Shown here: piece by piece, positions 10,674-21,724 of the stretch
Layout of the letters: every line of letters starts with the position of its first letter
Numbering within the stretch: position 1 is the first letter of the stretch
Assembly (NCBI GenBank): GCA_020629375.1
Contig: JAHDDK010000006.1
Span: 44,086-108,085 of the forward strand
Direction of reading: 5' to 3'
DNA length: 64,000 bases
DNA from: Acidimicrobiales bacterium
Lineage (GTDB): Bacteria; Actinomycetota; Acidimicrobiia; Acidimicrobiales; SHLQ01
Program-made: the position numbers and the translations under genes
Notes under the pieces: generated by a model
What the model saw: the letters and a program-made list of their open reading frames with translations, nothing else
Told to the model about the DNA's origin: nothing
Database searches by the model: none

Positions 10674-11774
10674 ATGCGTATGGTCGTGGGAACTGTCGCC
10701 GAGAATCATCTCGGCGATGCACAACTGGTGTTGGTTTTCGGAACTCGTTCACAACTCACCGACGAGGGTCTCGCGTCACGATTCGCCGAGCGGTTTCCGC
10801 ACGCGATCGTCGCAGGCTGTTCGACCGCTGGACAGTTTGCCGGCGATGCGCTTACCGACGACGAAGTGATCGTTACCTCTCTCGCCTTCGATCATTCGTC
10901 GGTCACCGCTGCGACGGTCGAGGTTGACGAACCTGCCTCGTCGTTCGAGGCTGGCCGAAAGCTCGGAGCGGCGTTGGCAGTCGACGAACTGAGAGGCGTG
11001 CTCGTCCTGTCCGATGGCACGAGTTGCAACGGATCCGCGCTCGTCGATGGACTGACCACCGAGCTCCGTGACTCGGTGACGGTTTTCGGCGGTCTCGCAG
11101 CCGATGGTGATCGATTCGAGCAGACGGTCGTCCTCAGCGACGGCGTGGTCCGCTCGAACGTCGTGACGGCGATCGGGTTTGTCGGGGATCGCCTCGATTT
11201 CCGATCGGGAAGCGAAGGTGGTTGGGAGATCTTCGGGCCGGAGCGCATCATCACGTCGGCTACGGAGAACGTCTTGCACGAGCTCGACGGCGCACCAGCA
11301 CTCGAGCTGTATTCGCGATACCTCGGAGATCGCGCCGCCGAACTGCCCGGATCTGCGTTGCTCTTTCCGCTCGCCATTCGGGCCGGCGACTCACCGCCCG
11401 AGGACGCGGTGGTTCGGACCATCCTCGGAGTCGACGAGGACCGCGGAACGATGACGTTCGCCGGAGACATGCCGGTCGGGTGGAAAGCGCAGTTGATGCG
11501 GGCGAGTTTCGATGGACTCATCGATGGTGCCGAGGACGCCGCGGCCATGATCGGCGCAACAACCGGCCCGCAGCTGTGTATCGGAATCTCGTGTGTCGGT
11601 CGGCGCCTCGTGCTTGGACAGCGGGCCGAGGAAGAACTGGATGCCGTCGTCGAACTGCTTCCGGACGCTGCCGTGACGGGCTTCTACTCCTACGGCGAAC
11701 TGGCGAAGGGTCGGTCGGGTCGTTGCGAACTGCACAACCAAACGATGACCCTCACGGTGATCTGCGAGCACTGA
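10674..11774 (+). CDS. FIST-domain sensory protein
   Basis: The FIST (F-box and intracellular signal transduction) family is thought to bind small ligands, possibly amino acids, and to sit upstream of signalling outputs. The 366-residue product shows the N-terminal FIST pattern (LVLVFGT, ATVAGCSTAG-like IVAGCSTAGQFAGDAL, VFGGLAADGDRF) and the C-terminal FIST_C pattern (ALELYSRYLGD, GATTGPQLCIGISCVGRR, GFYSYGEL). AGGAGG at 10661-10666 fixes ATG 10674. No membrane segment is seen. It ends 4 bases before the GGDEF-EAL gene, so it probably supplies the input for that enzyme. Confidence 0.88.
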   Translation: MRMVVGTVAENHLGDAQLVLVFGTRSQLTDEGLASRFAERFPHAIVAGCSTAGQFAGDALTDDEVIVTSLAFDHSSVTAATVEVDEPASSFEAGRKLGAALAVDELRGVLVLSDGTSCNGSALVDGLTTELRDSVTVFGGLAADGDRFEQTVVLSDGVVRSNVVTAIGFVGDRLDFRSGSEGGWEIFGPERIITSATENVLHELDGAPALELYSRYLGDRAAELPGSALLFPLAIRAGDSPPEDAVVRTILGVDEDRGTMTFAGDMPVGWKAQLMRASFDGLIDGAEDAAAMIGATTGPQLCIGISCVGRRLVLGQRAEEELDAVVELLPDAAVTGFYSYGELAKGRSGRCELHNQTMTLTVICEH

Positions 11775-11778
11775 GTCG

Positions 11779-13473
11779 ATGACCGCCGCCTCTCCACAGT
11801 CGGATGACGGGACGACTGCGCCTGGGGCCGAGGCCGAGCGGGCCGCTCGACTGGTTCGTCGCCAGCTCCGGAAATCGGGGCTCGATGTGGAGTCGGGCGC
11901 TCCCGTCGCCCGGTTCGTCGACATGGTGCGAGACACGTACGCCGAGGCCGATGATCAACGACGGCTCAACGATCACGCCTTTCGGGTCGCGTCCGACGAG
12001 ATGGCACTACTCAATCAGCAGCTCGCGGAGAAGAACGCTGCGCTGAACGATGCGCTCGAGTCGCTCCTTCGGAGTGAACAGGTCGCCGAGCTCAACGCCG
12101 AGCTCTCGGAGAAGAATGCCGAGCTGTCCCGCCTGGCAAACACCGACTGGTTGACGGGCCTCCTCAACCGGTACTCGTTCAGCCGCGACCTGCGGATGGC
12201 TCTATCTGAGATCGGTCCGCATGACATCTTTGTCGTTGCCGTCATCGACCTCGATCGATTCAAGTTGATCAACGACACCTTCGGTCACCAGACCGGGGAT
12301 CGACTGCTCGTCCAAGTCGCTGATGTGCTGCGACAGATCGAGTTGCCGGGAGATCTCATCGCCCGTCTCGGGGGCGATGAGTTCGCCTTCGGCCGGAGCG
12401 TCCACACCCTCGGCGACGTCGATTACTTCGCCGACACGCTGTCGAATGCACTTCATCAGCCAGTCACGCTCGATCGGCAGTTCCTTCGGACAGGTGGGTC
12501 CGTCGGCCTCGCCGTCACCGATGACCCAGATGCCGATCCGACCGCGCTCATGCGTGACGCCGACACGGCGATGTATCGCGCGAAAGAAAGTTCGACGACA
12601 CGATTCCGGGTGTTCGATCATCGCTTTCGACAAGAAGTCACGAGACGGTTCGCACTCGAGCGAGAGCTTCACTCCGCGATCGAACGACACCAGATCGAAC
12701 TCGTCTATCAGCCGATCGTCGATCACGAGGGTCGAGCGGTCGCCATCGAAGCACTCTCACGTTGGTCGGCACCGACCCTCGGAAGGGTCAGCCCCGACGA
12801 GTTCATTCCGGCGATCGAACGACTCGGCCTCTCGGGTCCGTTCGGAGCACACGTCATCGAGACCGCTGCCACACAACTCGCCGACTGGCGGACCGTGCAC
12901 CCCGAAGCACACGACGTCGCCATCACCGTCAACATCGCCTACACGCAGCTGATCGACGATCGATTCGTCCAGATGGTTGAGGCAACGCTCAAGCATCACG
13001 ACCTCTCGGGAGCCTGCCTGATCATCGAGATCACCGAGTCCGAACTCCTGGACGACTTCGACCGAGCAGTTGCGGCCATCGAGCGACTGCGGGGAATCGG
13101 GGTCCGAATCGCCATCGACGACTTCGGGACCGGCTACTCGGCATTGTCGTATTTGGCACGTGTGCCGGCCGACTTCCTGAAGATCGACAAGAGCTTCGTG
13201 TGGAGCATCGACGACCGTGCCTCTGAAGACCGTGCCGACAACGATTTCGGCGGTGGCCTCACGTCGGTGATCGTCGATCTCGCGGCTCGCCTCGGGCTCA
13301 CCGCGATCGCCGAGGGCGTTGAGACCGCGGCGCAGCTCGACGCGCTGGAGGCCTGCGGCTGCGAACTTCTCCAGGGGTACTTGTTCTGCCGTCCGGTGGC
13401 GTCTGAGGCAATCCCCGAACACGCTGGATGGACGACAGCCGAATCACATCTCTTGATCGATCGGGCGGCGTGA
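11779..13473 (+). CDS. GGDEF-EAL cyclic-di-GMP enzyme
   Basis: This is a bifunctional-type diguanylate cyclase/phosphodiesterase that makes or breaks cyclic-di-GMP in the cytoplasm. The 564-residue product has a helical, coiled-coil N terminus (about 20-120), a GGDEF domain with an intact GGDEF motif at 198-202, and an EAL domain with EAL at 324-326, TESELLDDF, IDDFGTGYSAL and KIDKSFV. Both active sites look complete, so the net activity cannot be read from sequence. There is no membrane segment and no PAS domain. It lies 4 bases after the FIST gene and overlaps nothing; the next gene starts 2 bases later. Confidence 0.93.
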   Translation: MTAASPQSDDGTTAPGAEAERAARLVRRQLRKSGLDVESGAPVARFVDMVRDTYAEADDQRRLNDHAFRVASDEMALLNQQLAEKNAALNDALESLLRSEQVAELNAELSEKNAELSRLANTDWLTGLLNRYSFSRDLRMALSEIGPHDIFVVAVIDLDRFKLINDTFGHQTGDRLLVQVADVLRQIELPGDLIARLGGDEFAFGRSVHTLGDVDYFADTLSNALHQPVTLDRQFLRTGGSVGLAVTDDPDADPTALMRDADTAMYRAKESSTTRFRVFDHRFRQEVTRRFALERELHSAIERHQIELVYQPIVDHEGRAVAIEALSRWSAPTLGRVSPDEFIPAIERLGLSGPFGAHVIETAATQLADWRTVHPEAHDVAITVNIAYTQLIDDRFVQMVEATLKHHDLSGACLIIEITESELLDDFDRAVAAIERLRGIGVRIAIDDFGTGYSALSYLARVPADFLKIDKSFVWSIDDRASEDRADNDFGGGLTSVIVDLAARLGLTAIAEGVETAAQLDALEACGCELLQGYLFCRPVASEAIPEHAGWTTAESHLLIDRAA

Positions 13474-13474
13474 C

Positions 13475-15463
13475 GTGTCCGAGACAACGAACTCGGTCGG
13501 TCGATTCATCGATCTCGTTCGCTCCTCGTACGACGACCGAGAAGATCGTCAGCGGCTCGGTGAGGCGCAGCGAAAGCTCCACGACTACGCGTTCGAGAAG
13601 GCATCCGCGGAGATGGCCGAGATGGCTGATCGACTCGCCCGCAAGAACGCCGAGCTCAACGAGGCCCTCGAGAGCCTCATGCGTCGTGAGGGGATCGAGT
13701 CGCTCAACGCCGAGCTGGCATCGAAGAACGATGCACTGCGTCGGGCACTGCAGTCGGAGATGCGTACGCAGTCGATGTTCGAGACGCTGGTCGACAGTTC
13801 GCCTCACGCCATTCTGTACACCGACGAGTTTGGTCGGGTGCAGTACGTCAATCGCCAGAGCGAACTGACGCTTCGGGCAGCATCGTCCGAGCTCGATGGA
13901 TTCGGCTGGCTTCGATGGTTCGGTACGAACGAACGAAATCAGCTGCGCACCTTGCTCACCGAGCAAAACACCGACCGACTGCTACTCGAGCACCCGATCT
14001 CGTGGCCTGATGGAGCGATCCGTTGGGTGTCGACCATCGTCGCTGCTATCCGTAACGACGATCGATGTGTCGGGTGGATTGTCAATCTCGAAGACATCAC
14101 CGACCGGAAGGCGAATGAGGCCGAACTCGCCCGACTCGCGCAGACCGACGAGCTCACGAAACTGCTCAATCGGCGCTCGTTCGGAAGCGCTCTGTCTCAC
14201 CTGATCGACACGGCCACGGGCGACCAGCGAGTCGCCGTTGGCTTGATCGATCTCGATCGGTTCAAGCTGGTCAATGACACGTTCGGCCACCAGGCTGGCG
14301 ACCAGCTTCTGGTGTTCGTCGCTGGCATTCTGCGGGGCCTCGCGACCTCAGCAGACGTGATCGCTCGGCTCGGTGGCGACGAATTCTCGTTCGCTCGGCT
14401 GGTCCGATCTGAGGACGAAGCCGAGCAATTCGTCATCGATCTCGTCGACGAACTTCACCAACCCGTTTGGGTCGACAATCACCTGGTCCATGCCGGGGGA
14501 TCGGTCGGATTGGTCGTGGCCGATCCGGGCGATGTCGATGCCGACTCGCTACTCCGCGACGCCGACACGGCGATGTATCGAGCCAAAGCCGATCGAAGCC
14601 GACGGTACTGCCTCTTCGACCAACGCTTCCGCGAAGAGGTGACACGACGCTTCGTTCTCGAACGCGAGCTCCACGACGCGATCGAAGAAGATCGCATCGA
14701 CCTCGTCTTTCAGCCCATCGTCGATGTCGTCGCCGGTCGGACCCATGCAATCGAAGCCCTCGCCCGCTGGCGATCGGATGCGCTCGGTCCCGTTAGTCCG
14801 GTCGAATTCGTACCTGCGGCCGAGCATCTCGGGATGTCCCGAATGTTGGGCTCCCGAATTCTCACCAAGGCGATCGCACAGCTTCGCGAGTGGCGGTCGT
14901 TGTCGCCCCAGCTCGACGATCTAGCGGTCTCGGTCAACATCACCTATTCGCAGCTCATCGCCGTCGACTTCGTCGATGAAGTGCTCGCTCTGCTGGCGGA
15001 GAACGAACTTCCATGCTCGTCGTTGATCCTCGAACTCGTCGAAAGCGACGTGCTGTCGGACTTCGACCGGGCGACAGAAGTACTCGACCGGCTTCGAGCC
15101 ACGGGTATTCGGTTGGCGATCGACGATTTCGGGACGGGTTACTCGGCGCTGTCCTACCTGGCACGACTCGAGCTCGACTACCTGAAGATCGACAAGAGCT
15201 TCATCCACCAGCTCTCCAACGACGAGACGGCCGATGGTCGATTGACCGAGACGATCGTTGATCTCGCCCGTCGCTTCGGCCTGCGTCCCGTCGCCGAAGG
15301 CGTCGAGACCGCCGCGCAACGAGATCGACTCGGTCAGCTCGGATGCACGTTGCTTCAGGGATATTTCCTGGCCGAGCCGATGCGAGGAGACGATCCGAAC
15401 GCTCTGGCGGTGCTGACCCTCGGATCGGACGGCGACAACCGGGAAATGCCCGCCGCAGCCTGA
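13475..15463 (+). CDS. PAS-GGDEF-EAL cyclic-di-GMP enzyme
   Basis: This is a second cyclic-di-GMP turnover enzyme of 662 residues. It has the same N-terminal helical block as its upstream neighbour (compare NAELNEALESLMRRE here with NAALNDALESLLRSE there). A PAS domain follows (about 105-215, FETLVDSSPHAILYTDEFGR, ending in the PAC-like VGWIVNLEDITDRKANE). The GGDEF motif is at 300-304 and EAL at 427-429. The two genes are evidently tandem paralogues, this one having gained or kept the PAS sensor. GTG 13475 starts 2 bases after the preceding stop, so co-expression is likely. It is probably cytosolic, since no membrane helix is seen. Confidence 0.92.
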   Translation: MSETTNSVGRFIDLVRSSYDDREDRQRLGEAQRKLHDYAFEKASAEMAEMADRLARKNAELNEALESLMRREGIESLNAELASKNDALRRALQSEMRTQSMFETLVDSSPHAILYTDEFGRVQYVNRQSELTLRAASSELDGFGWLRWFGTNERNQLRTLLTEQNTDRLLLEHPISWPDGAIRWVSTIVAAIRNDDRCVGWIVNLEDITDRKANEAELARLAQTDELTKLLNRRSFGSALSHLIDTATGDQRVAVGLIDLDRFKLVNDTFGHQAGDQLLVFVAGILRGLATSADVIARLGGDEFSFARLVRSEDEAEQFVIDLVDELHQPVWVDNHLVHAGGSVGLVVADPGDVDADSLLRDADTAMYRAKADRSRRYCLFDQRFREEVTRRFVLERELHDAIEEDRIDLVFQPIVDVVAGRTHAIEALARWRSDALGPVSPVEFVPAAEHLGMSRMLGSRILTKAIAQLREWRSLSPQLDDLAVSVNITYSQLIAVDFVDEVLALLAENELPCSSLILELVESDVLSDFDRATEVLDRLRATGIRLAIDDFGTGYSALSYLARLELDYLKIDKSFIHQLSNDETADGRLTETIVDLARRFGLRPVAEGVETAAQRDRLGQLGCTLLQGYFLAEPMRGDDPNALAVLTLGSDGDNREMPAAA

Positions 15464-15558
15464 GAAAGTCCGGGCTACGAGCGGCCGAACGACGGATCGC
15501 AAACGGAGTCGAGCAAACGTGACCGACCACGACGAGGGCCGGTTAGGTTGACGTCCAT

Positions 15559-17748
<2,190 letters not shown>

Positions 17749-17751
17749 GCC

Positions 17752-19245
17752 ATGTGTGGGATCTTTGGCGTCCACGCGCCCGGCCGGCTGGTCGCTCATT
17801 TGAGTTATCTCGGTTTGTACGCCCTTCAGCATCGCGGCCAGGAGTCTTCCGGTATGGCGGTGTCGGACCGAGAGGGCGTCACGGTGGTCAAGGAGATGGG
17901 TCTCGTCTCCAATGTCTTCGACGATCGCGCGCTCACCTCGCTGCCCGGCGACATGGCCATCGGGCAGACGCGATACTCGACGACGGGGTCGTCGTCGTGG
18001 CGCAACGCCCAGCCGATTTATCGGGGGGTTGGCGACCTCGAGTTCGCGCTCGGCCACAACGGGAACCTCGTCAACACCGCAGAGCTCGCAGAAGCTGCCG
18101 GGATGTTGCCCGGAACAGTTGCCAGTGACTCGGACCTGGTCGGTGAGTTGATCGCCACCGAATTGCTCGGTGACGCTGCGGAGGCTGCCGATCCGCTGCT
18201 CGCAGCCCTCCAGGTTGTGCTGCCGAAGCTCCGAGGGGCGTTTTGCTTCTCGGTAATGGACCGTGACCGGATCGTAGGGGTCCGCGATCCACACGGGTTT
18301 CGGCCACTGTGCCTCGGCCGGCTCGACGACGGTGGCTGGGTGCTCGCGTCGGAGAACCCCGCGCTCGATGTCGTCGGGGCGACCTTCGTTCGCGAGCTCG
18401 ACCCGGGCGAGATGATCGTCATCGACGACGATGGCGTGCATTCGTCGAGGCCGTTCGATGCGCCGGACCCGAAATTGTGTCTTTTCGAGTTTGTCTACTT
18501 CGCCCGCCCCGACACGAACTTGTACGGGCAGAACGTCCATCAATCCCGGGTACGGATGGGTGAGGCACTCGCCGATCAGGCACCCATTGACGCCGACCTC
18601 GTGATGGGCGTGCCTGAGTCGGGCATTCCGGCGGCTGAAGGTTTTGCCCGCGCAACGGGCATTCCGTTCGGCCATGGGCTCGTCAAGAATCGCTACATCG
18701 GTCGGACCTTCATCGCTCCCAACCAGGCGCTACGAGCGTTGGGCGTCCGGATGAAGCTCAACCCGCTCAAGGAGAACATCGCCGGCAAGCGGCTCGTGGT
18801 TGTCGATGATTCGATCGTTCGGGGAACGACCACCAAGGCGATGGTCGCCATGTTGCGCGAGGCTGGGGCGACCGAAGTCCACCTTCGGATTTCGTCACCG
18901 CCCTACCGGTGGCCCTGCTTCTACGGGATGGATACGGGCACCAGGAGTGAGCTGCTGGCCGCGAACCTGACCGTCGACGAGATCCGGGCATACACGGGCG
19001 CGGATTCGCTCGCGTATCTCCAGCTCGAGAGTCTCGTTTCGTCGGTCGGCGCAACCAATGCCGGATTCTGCGATGCATGTCTCACGGGTGAGTACCCGGT
19101 CGAGATTCCCGAAACAGCCGCAAAGTTCGTCCTCGAAGACGAGTCCGCGCGAGGCCCGAGTGGCGACGACTCGAGCACCCTGGCCGCAAACGTGCTCGGC
19201 GATGACGCCGGGTCACTCACGTTTCCCGATACGGCGACGTCATGA
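17752..19245 (+). CDS. purF: Amidophosphoribosyltransferase
   Basis: PurF makes 5-phosphoribosylamine from PRPP and glutamine, the committed step of purine synthesis. The 497-residue product has the N-terminal nucleophile Cys2 (MCGIFGVH), the glutaminase motifs GQTRYSTTGSS and GHNGNLVN, and the PRPP loop VVVDDSIVRGTT. Since the chain starts directly at MCGIF, any propeptide is absent apart from Met1, which must be removed. It starts 3 bases after purL and overlaps purM by 4 bases. Confidence 0.97.
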   Translation: MCGIFGVHAPGRLVAHLSYLGLYALQHRGQESSGMAVSDREGVTVVKEMGLVSNVFDDRALTSLPGDMAIGQTRYSTTGSSSWRNAQPIYRGVGDLEFALGHNGNLVNTAELAEAAGMLPGTVASDSDLVGELIATELLGDAAEAADPLLAALQVVLPKLRGAFCFSVMDRDRIVGVRDPHGFRPLCLGRLDDGGWVLASENPALDVVGATFVRELDPGEMIVIDDDGVHSSRPFDAPDPKLCLFEFVYFARPDTNLYGQNVHQSRVRMGEALADQAPIDADLVMGVPESGIPAAEGFARATGIPFGHGLVKNRYIGRTFIAPNQALRALGVRMKLNPLKENIAGKRLVVVDDSIVRGTTTKAMVAMLREAGATEVHLRISSPPYRWPCFYGMDTGTRSELLAANLTVDEIRAYTGADSLAYLQLESLVSSVGATNAGFCDACLTGEYPVEIPETAAKFVLEDESARGPSGDDSSTLAANVLGDDAGSLTFPDTATS

Positions 19246-20282
19246 GCGGGGCCACATACCGCGACTCCGGCGTCGACATTGATGCCGGCGAAGCAGCTGT
19301 CGAACGAATCAAGCCGCTCGTGGCATCGACTGCCGACCGCCCAGGTGTCATCGGCAGCATCGGCGGGTTCGGTGGCATGTTCGATCTCGCTGCCGCAGGT
19401 CATGGCGATTCGCTGCTCGTGTCGTCGACCGACGGCGTCGGAACAAAAGCGCTCGTCGCGACAGCAGCCGATCGGTTCGACACGATCGGTGTCGATCTCG
19501 TTGCCATGTGCGTCGACGACATCGTCTGTCAGGGTGCTGCACCCCTCTTCTTCCTCGATTACGTGTCTGTCGGGTCGCTCGACCCTGACCAGATGCAGGC
19601 ATTGGTCTCGGGTGTCGCAGATGGCTGTCGCCAATCGGGTGCTGCGCTCGTCGGCGGGGAGATGGCCGAACATCCCGGCGTGATGGAGCCTGGCGAGTTC
19701 GATCTGGTCGGCTTCTGCGTCGGCGCAGTTCGGCGTGATCGAGTGATCGACGGGAGTCGCGTACGGCCGGGCGATGCGATCATTGGCATCGGCTCGCCCA
19801 ATCTTCGATCGAATGGGTTCTCGCTCGCTCGGCGAGTGTTCTTCGACATGGCTGGTATGACGCTTGACGAGCCGGCATGGGATGGCGCCGATCGAACCCT
19901 CGCAGAGGTCATGCTCGAACCGTCGGTGATCTACACCCCAGCCGTTCTGGCTCTCGCCGATCAGCTCGATGTACGGGCAGTTGCCCACATCACTGGCGGC
20001 GGCTTGCCCGGCAACGTCAATCGGGTGCTCCCGCCGGGTACCGACGCGTGCATCGACACATCCATGTGGGCGGTGCCCCGGGTCTTCACGGAGTTGCAGC
20101 GACACGGCCAGGTCGCAACGGACGAGATGTTCCGGGCGTTCAACATGGGAATTGGAATGGTGGTTGTCGTCGACGCGTCGCTTAGCGAGGACACGTGTTC
20201 GCTATTGGCGGACTTCGATCACGAGGCGTTCAAGATCGGTGAGATTGTCGTCGGCGACGGCCAGGTTCAGATCGACGGCTGA
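19242..20282 (+). CDS. purM: Phosphoribosylformylglycinamidine cyclo-ligase
   Basis: PurM (AIR synthetase) closes the imidazole ring of FGAM using ATP. The 346-residue product has TYRDSGVDIDAGEAAVERIK, the loop STDGVGTKALVA, MCVDDIVCQGAAPLFFLDY and HITGGGLPGNVNRVLP, all typical. It is the last purine gene in the window. Its 3' end overlaps the 3' end of the convergent membrane-protein gene by 81 bases. Confidence 0.96.
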   Translation: MSGATYRDSGVDIDAGEAAVERIKPLVASTADRPGVIGSIGGFGGMFDLAAAGHGDSLLVSSTDGVGTKALVATAADRFDTIGVDLVAMCVDDIVCQGAAPLFFLDYVSVGSLDPDQMQALVSGVADGCRQSGAALVGGEMAEHPGVMEPGEFDLVGFCVGAVRRDRVIDGSRVRPGDAIIGIGSPNLRSNGFSLARRVFFDMAGMTLDEPAWDGADRTLAEVMLEPSVIYTPAVLALADQLDVRAVAHITGGGLPGNVNRVLPPGTDACIDTSMWAVPRVFTELQRHGQVATDEMFRAFNMGIGMVVVVDASLSEDTCSLLADFDHEAFKIGEIVVGDGQVQIDG

Positions 20283-20924
20283 GAAGCGGTGGTGCCATCG
20301 CCTTTCTTCGATTGCCGCGTGAACCGCGAAGGTCGTGGCGACAGCATTAATGCCGAAGTGAAAACAGACGCGCAGAGCAACGAGACCCTGACCCTCGACC
20401 AATCCGAACGCGGTCGATAGACCGTCCGGCGTCCCGAGGATCAGCAATGTGGTGACGAGAAGTATGTGTTCGATCACGTGCACGCGCTGTACGAGCTCGG
20501 CTCGATCGAGCGAACGGATGACTGGCCGACGGTTGAGTCGAGCATGCATCTGCCAGGCGGCGAGCGCCCCGAGAAAAATGAGGTTTCCCGTGAGGTGGAG
20601 CATTTCGACGCCAACCGAAGGACGGTCAAGAGCATCGATGAGACCGCAGAAGTAGGCGAGGGCGTCGGCGGTTCCGCCTGCCCACGAACTGAGCCAGGGC
20701 CGTTCGCCGGGCTGGGTGATCCAAAAGCCGAACTGCAGCAGGTGTTCGAGCACGTGAACGACCTGGAAGACGAGGCCTCCAGCGGCGATCGCTCGGAGGA
20801 GACCAAGGAAGCGTGTTTGTTCGCTGGTGTGTCTCCAGACGATGAGGAATGTTGCGGCTGCAGCGCCGAGCGCAAGTGACATTCCAGCAGTGGTTGCAGG
20901 GAGCGGCGGAGTGAGGGCAATCAC
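20202..20924 (-). CDS. Polytopic membrane protein of unknown function
   Basis: I do not recognise the family. The 240-residue product has about five or six hydrophobic helices (near residues 12-30, 43-65, 85-100, 107-125, 145-165 and 180-200). Histidines lie inside or next to them, in pairs such as VVHVLEHLLQF and HVIEHILL, and in MLHLTGN and CFHFGIN. Repeated HxxEH in membrane helices hints at metal or haem contact, but this is speculative. The last 27 codons overlap the purM 3' end on the other strand, so the true C terminus is as written only if this overlap is tolerated. Confidence 0.7.
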   Translation of the reverse strand: MIALTPPLPATTAGMSLALGAAAATFLIVWRHTSEQTRFLGLLRAIAAGGLVFQVVHVLEHLLQFGFWITQPGERPWLSSWAGGTADALAYFCGLIDALDRPSVGVEMLHLTGNLIFLGALAAWQMHARLNRRPVIRSLDRAELVQRVHVIEHILLVTTLLILGTPDGLSTAFGLVEGQGLVALRVCFHFGINAVATTFAVHAAIEERRWHHRFSAVDLNLAVADDNLTDLERLVIEVRQ

Positions 20925-20967
20925 CGGTGCCTATCGGTACGGAAGCTGGGGGGTGAAGGCGCGTGGA

Positions 20968-20996
20968 TTGTTCGACGAGGAGCGGTAACGTACTGT
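20968..20996 (+). promoter_or_regulatory. Candidate promoter of the tRNA-Asp/tRNA-Phe unit
   Basis: TTGTTC at 20968-20973 and TACTGT at 20991-20996 are separated by 17 bases and end 35 bases before tRNA-Asp. Both tRNAs and the terminator downstream fit one transcript. Confidence 0.45.
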
Positions 20997-21031
20997 TTCG
21001 CTGATCGGGCTTCGGCTCAAGGCAACAATTA

Positions 21032-21106
21032 GGTCCCGTGGTGAAGTCAGGAGTTCACGCCGCCCTGTCAAGGCGGAGGTCGCGAGTTCAAATCTCGTCG
21101 GGACCG
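21032..21106 (+). tRNA. tRNA-Asp (anticodon GTC)
   Basis: The acceptor arm GGTCCCG pairs with CGGGACC. The anticodon stem CCGCC/GGCGG encloses loop CTGTCAA with anticodon GTC, and the T-arm GCGAG/CTCGT encloses TTCAAAT. The discriminator base is G. CCA is not encoded. Confidence 0.95.
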
Positions 21107-21112
21107 CTACCT

Positions 21113-21188
21113 GGTCGGGTAGCTCAGTTGGCAGAGCGACCGCCTGAAAAGCGGTAGGTCCCCGGATCGACGCCGGGCCCGACCACCA
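21113..21188 (+). tRNA. tRNA-Phe (anticodon GAA)
   Basis: The acceptor arm GGTCGGG pairs with CCCGACC, and the D-arm contains AGCTCAGTTGGCAGAGC. The anticodon stem ACCGC/GCGGT encloses CTGAAAA with anticodon GAA. The discriminator is A and the CCA end is encoded at 21186-21188. It lies 6 bases after tRNA-Asp. Confidence 0.95.
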
Positions 21189-21190
21189 GA

Positions 21191-21233
21191 AGAGCGAGCT
21201 ACTGCAAATGCGGTGGCTCGTTCTGCTTTTGTT
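21191..21233 (+). terminator. Intrinsic terminator after tRNA-Phe
   Basis: A 12-bp stem (21191-21202 with 21213-21224, two G-U pairs) encloses a 10-base loop and is followed by GCTTTTGTT. It is a clear Rho-independent terminator for the tRNA transcript, 3 bases after the CCA end. Confidence 0.8.
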
Positions 21234-21287
21234 CGGGGATGTACCAGCGGTGGTCGTTGGTGGTGAAGAAGCTCGCTGCCGCAGAGG

Positions 21288-21677
21288 TCATGCGGTGTTG
21301 ATGAGATGGAGCGATGCCATCTCGAAGTACTCGACCATGCGCTGTTCGATCGCTGGGTCGAGCTCGCCGGAGCGGACGGCCGCGAGCATGTGTTGGAGCC
21401 AGGCGTCCTTCTCGGCATGGGTGATCACGAAGGGGGCGTGACGCATCCGCAGACGAGGGTGGCCGCGTTCTTCGGAGTACGTCGTGGGTCCGCCCCAGTA
21501 CTGGGAGAGGAACTTCACCATGTGCTCTTTCGACTCGGCGAGGTCGTCGGGGTACATCGGCCGGAGGAGAACATCGGTAGCGACGGCGTCGTAGAAGCGG
21601 TCGATCAGGCCCACGAACCAGTCGTGTCCGCCAACTGCGTCATAGATGGAGACGGGTTCGTCGTTCACAGATGACAA
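21288..21677 (-). CDS. glbO: Group II truncated haemoglobin
   Basis: This is a 2-on-2 globin that binds haem and O2 or NO and probably protects respiration. The 129-residue product shows TyrB10 (Tyr29), the proximal histidine His80 in RLRMRHAPF and the group II marker TrpG8 (Trp93) in EKDAWLQHM. It also has the FLSQYWGGP segment. The length is normal for GlbO. It is divergent from the glycerol-3-phosphate dehydrogenase gene. Confidence 0.93.
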   Translation of the reverse strand: MSSVNDEPVSIYDAVGGHDWFVGLIDRFYDAVATDVLLRPMYPDDLAESKEHMVKFLSQYWGGPTTYSEERGHPRLRMRHAPFVITHAEKDAWLQHMLAAVRSGELDPAIEQRMVEYFEMASLHLINTA

Positions 21678-21711
21678 TCGTAGGACTCAGGTTCTGGACA
21701 GCACGGCTCGG

Positions 21712-21717
21712 TACCCT
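21712..21717 (+). promoter_or_regulatory. Candidate -10 box for a leaderless glpD transcript
   Basis: TACCCT ends 7 bases before ATG 21725, and no ribosome binding site is seen. This is the arrangement of leaderless actinobacterial transcripts. It is the same hexamer at nearly the same distance as at 24365. Confidence 0.4.
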
Positions 21718-21724
21718 GAATCGC

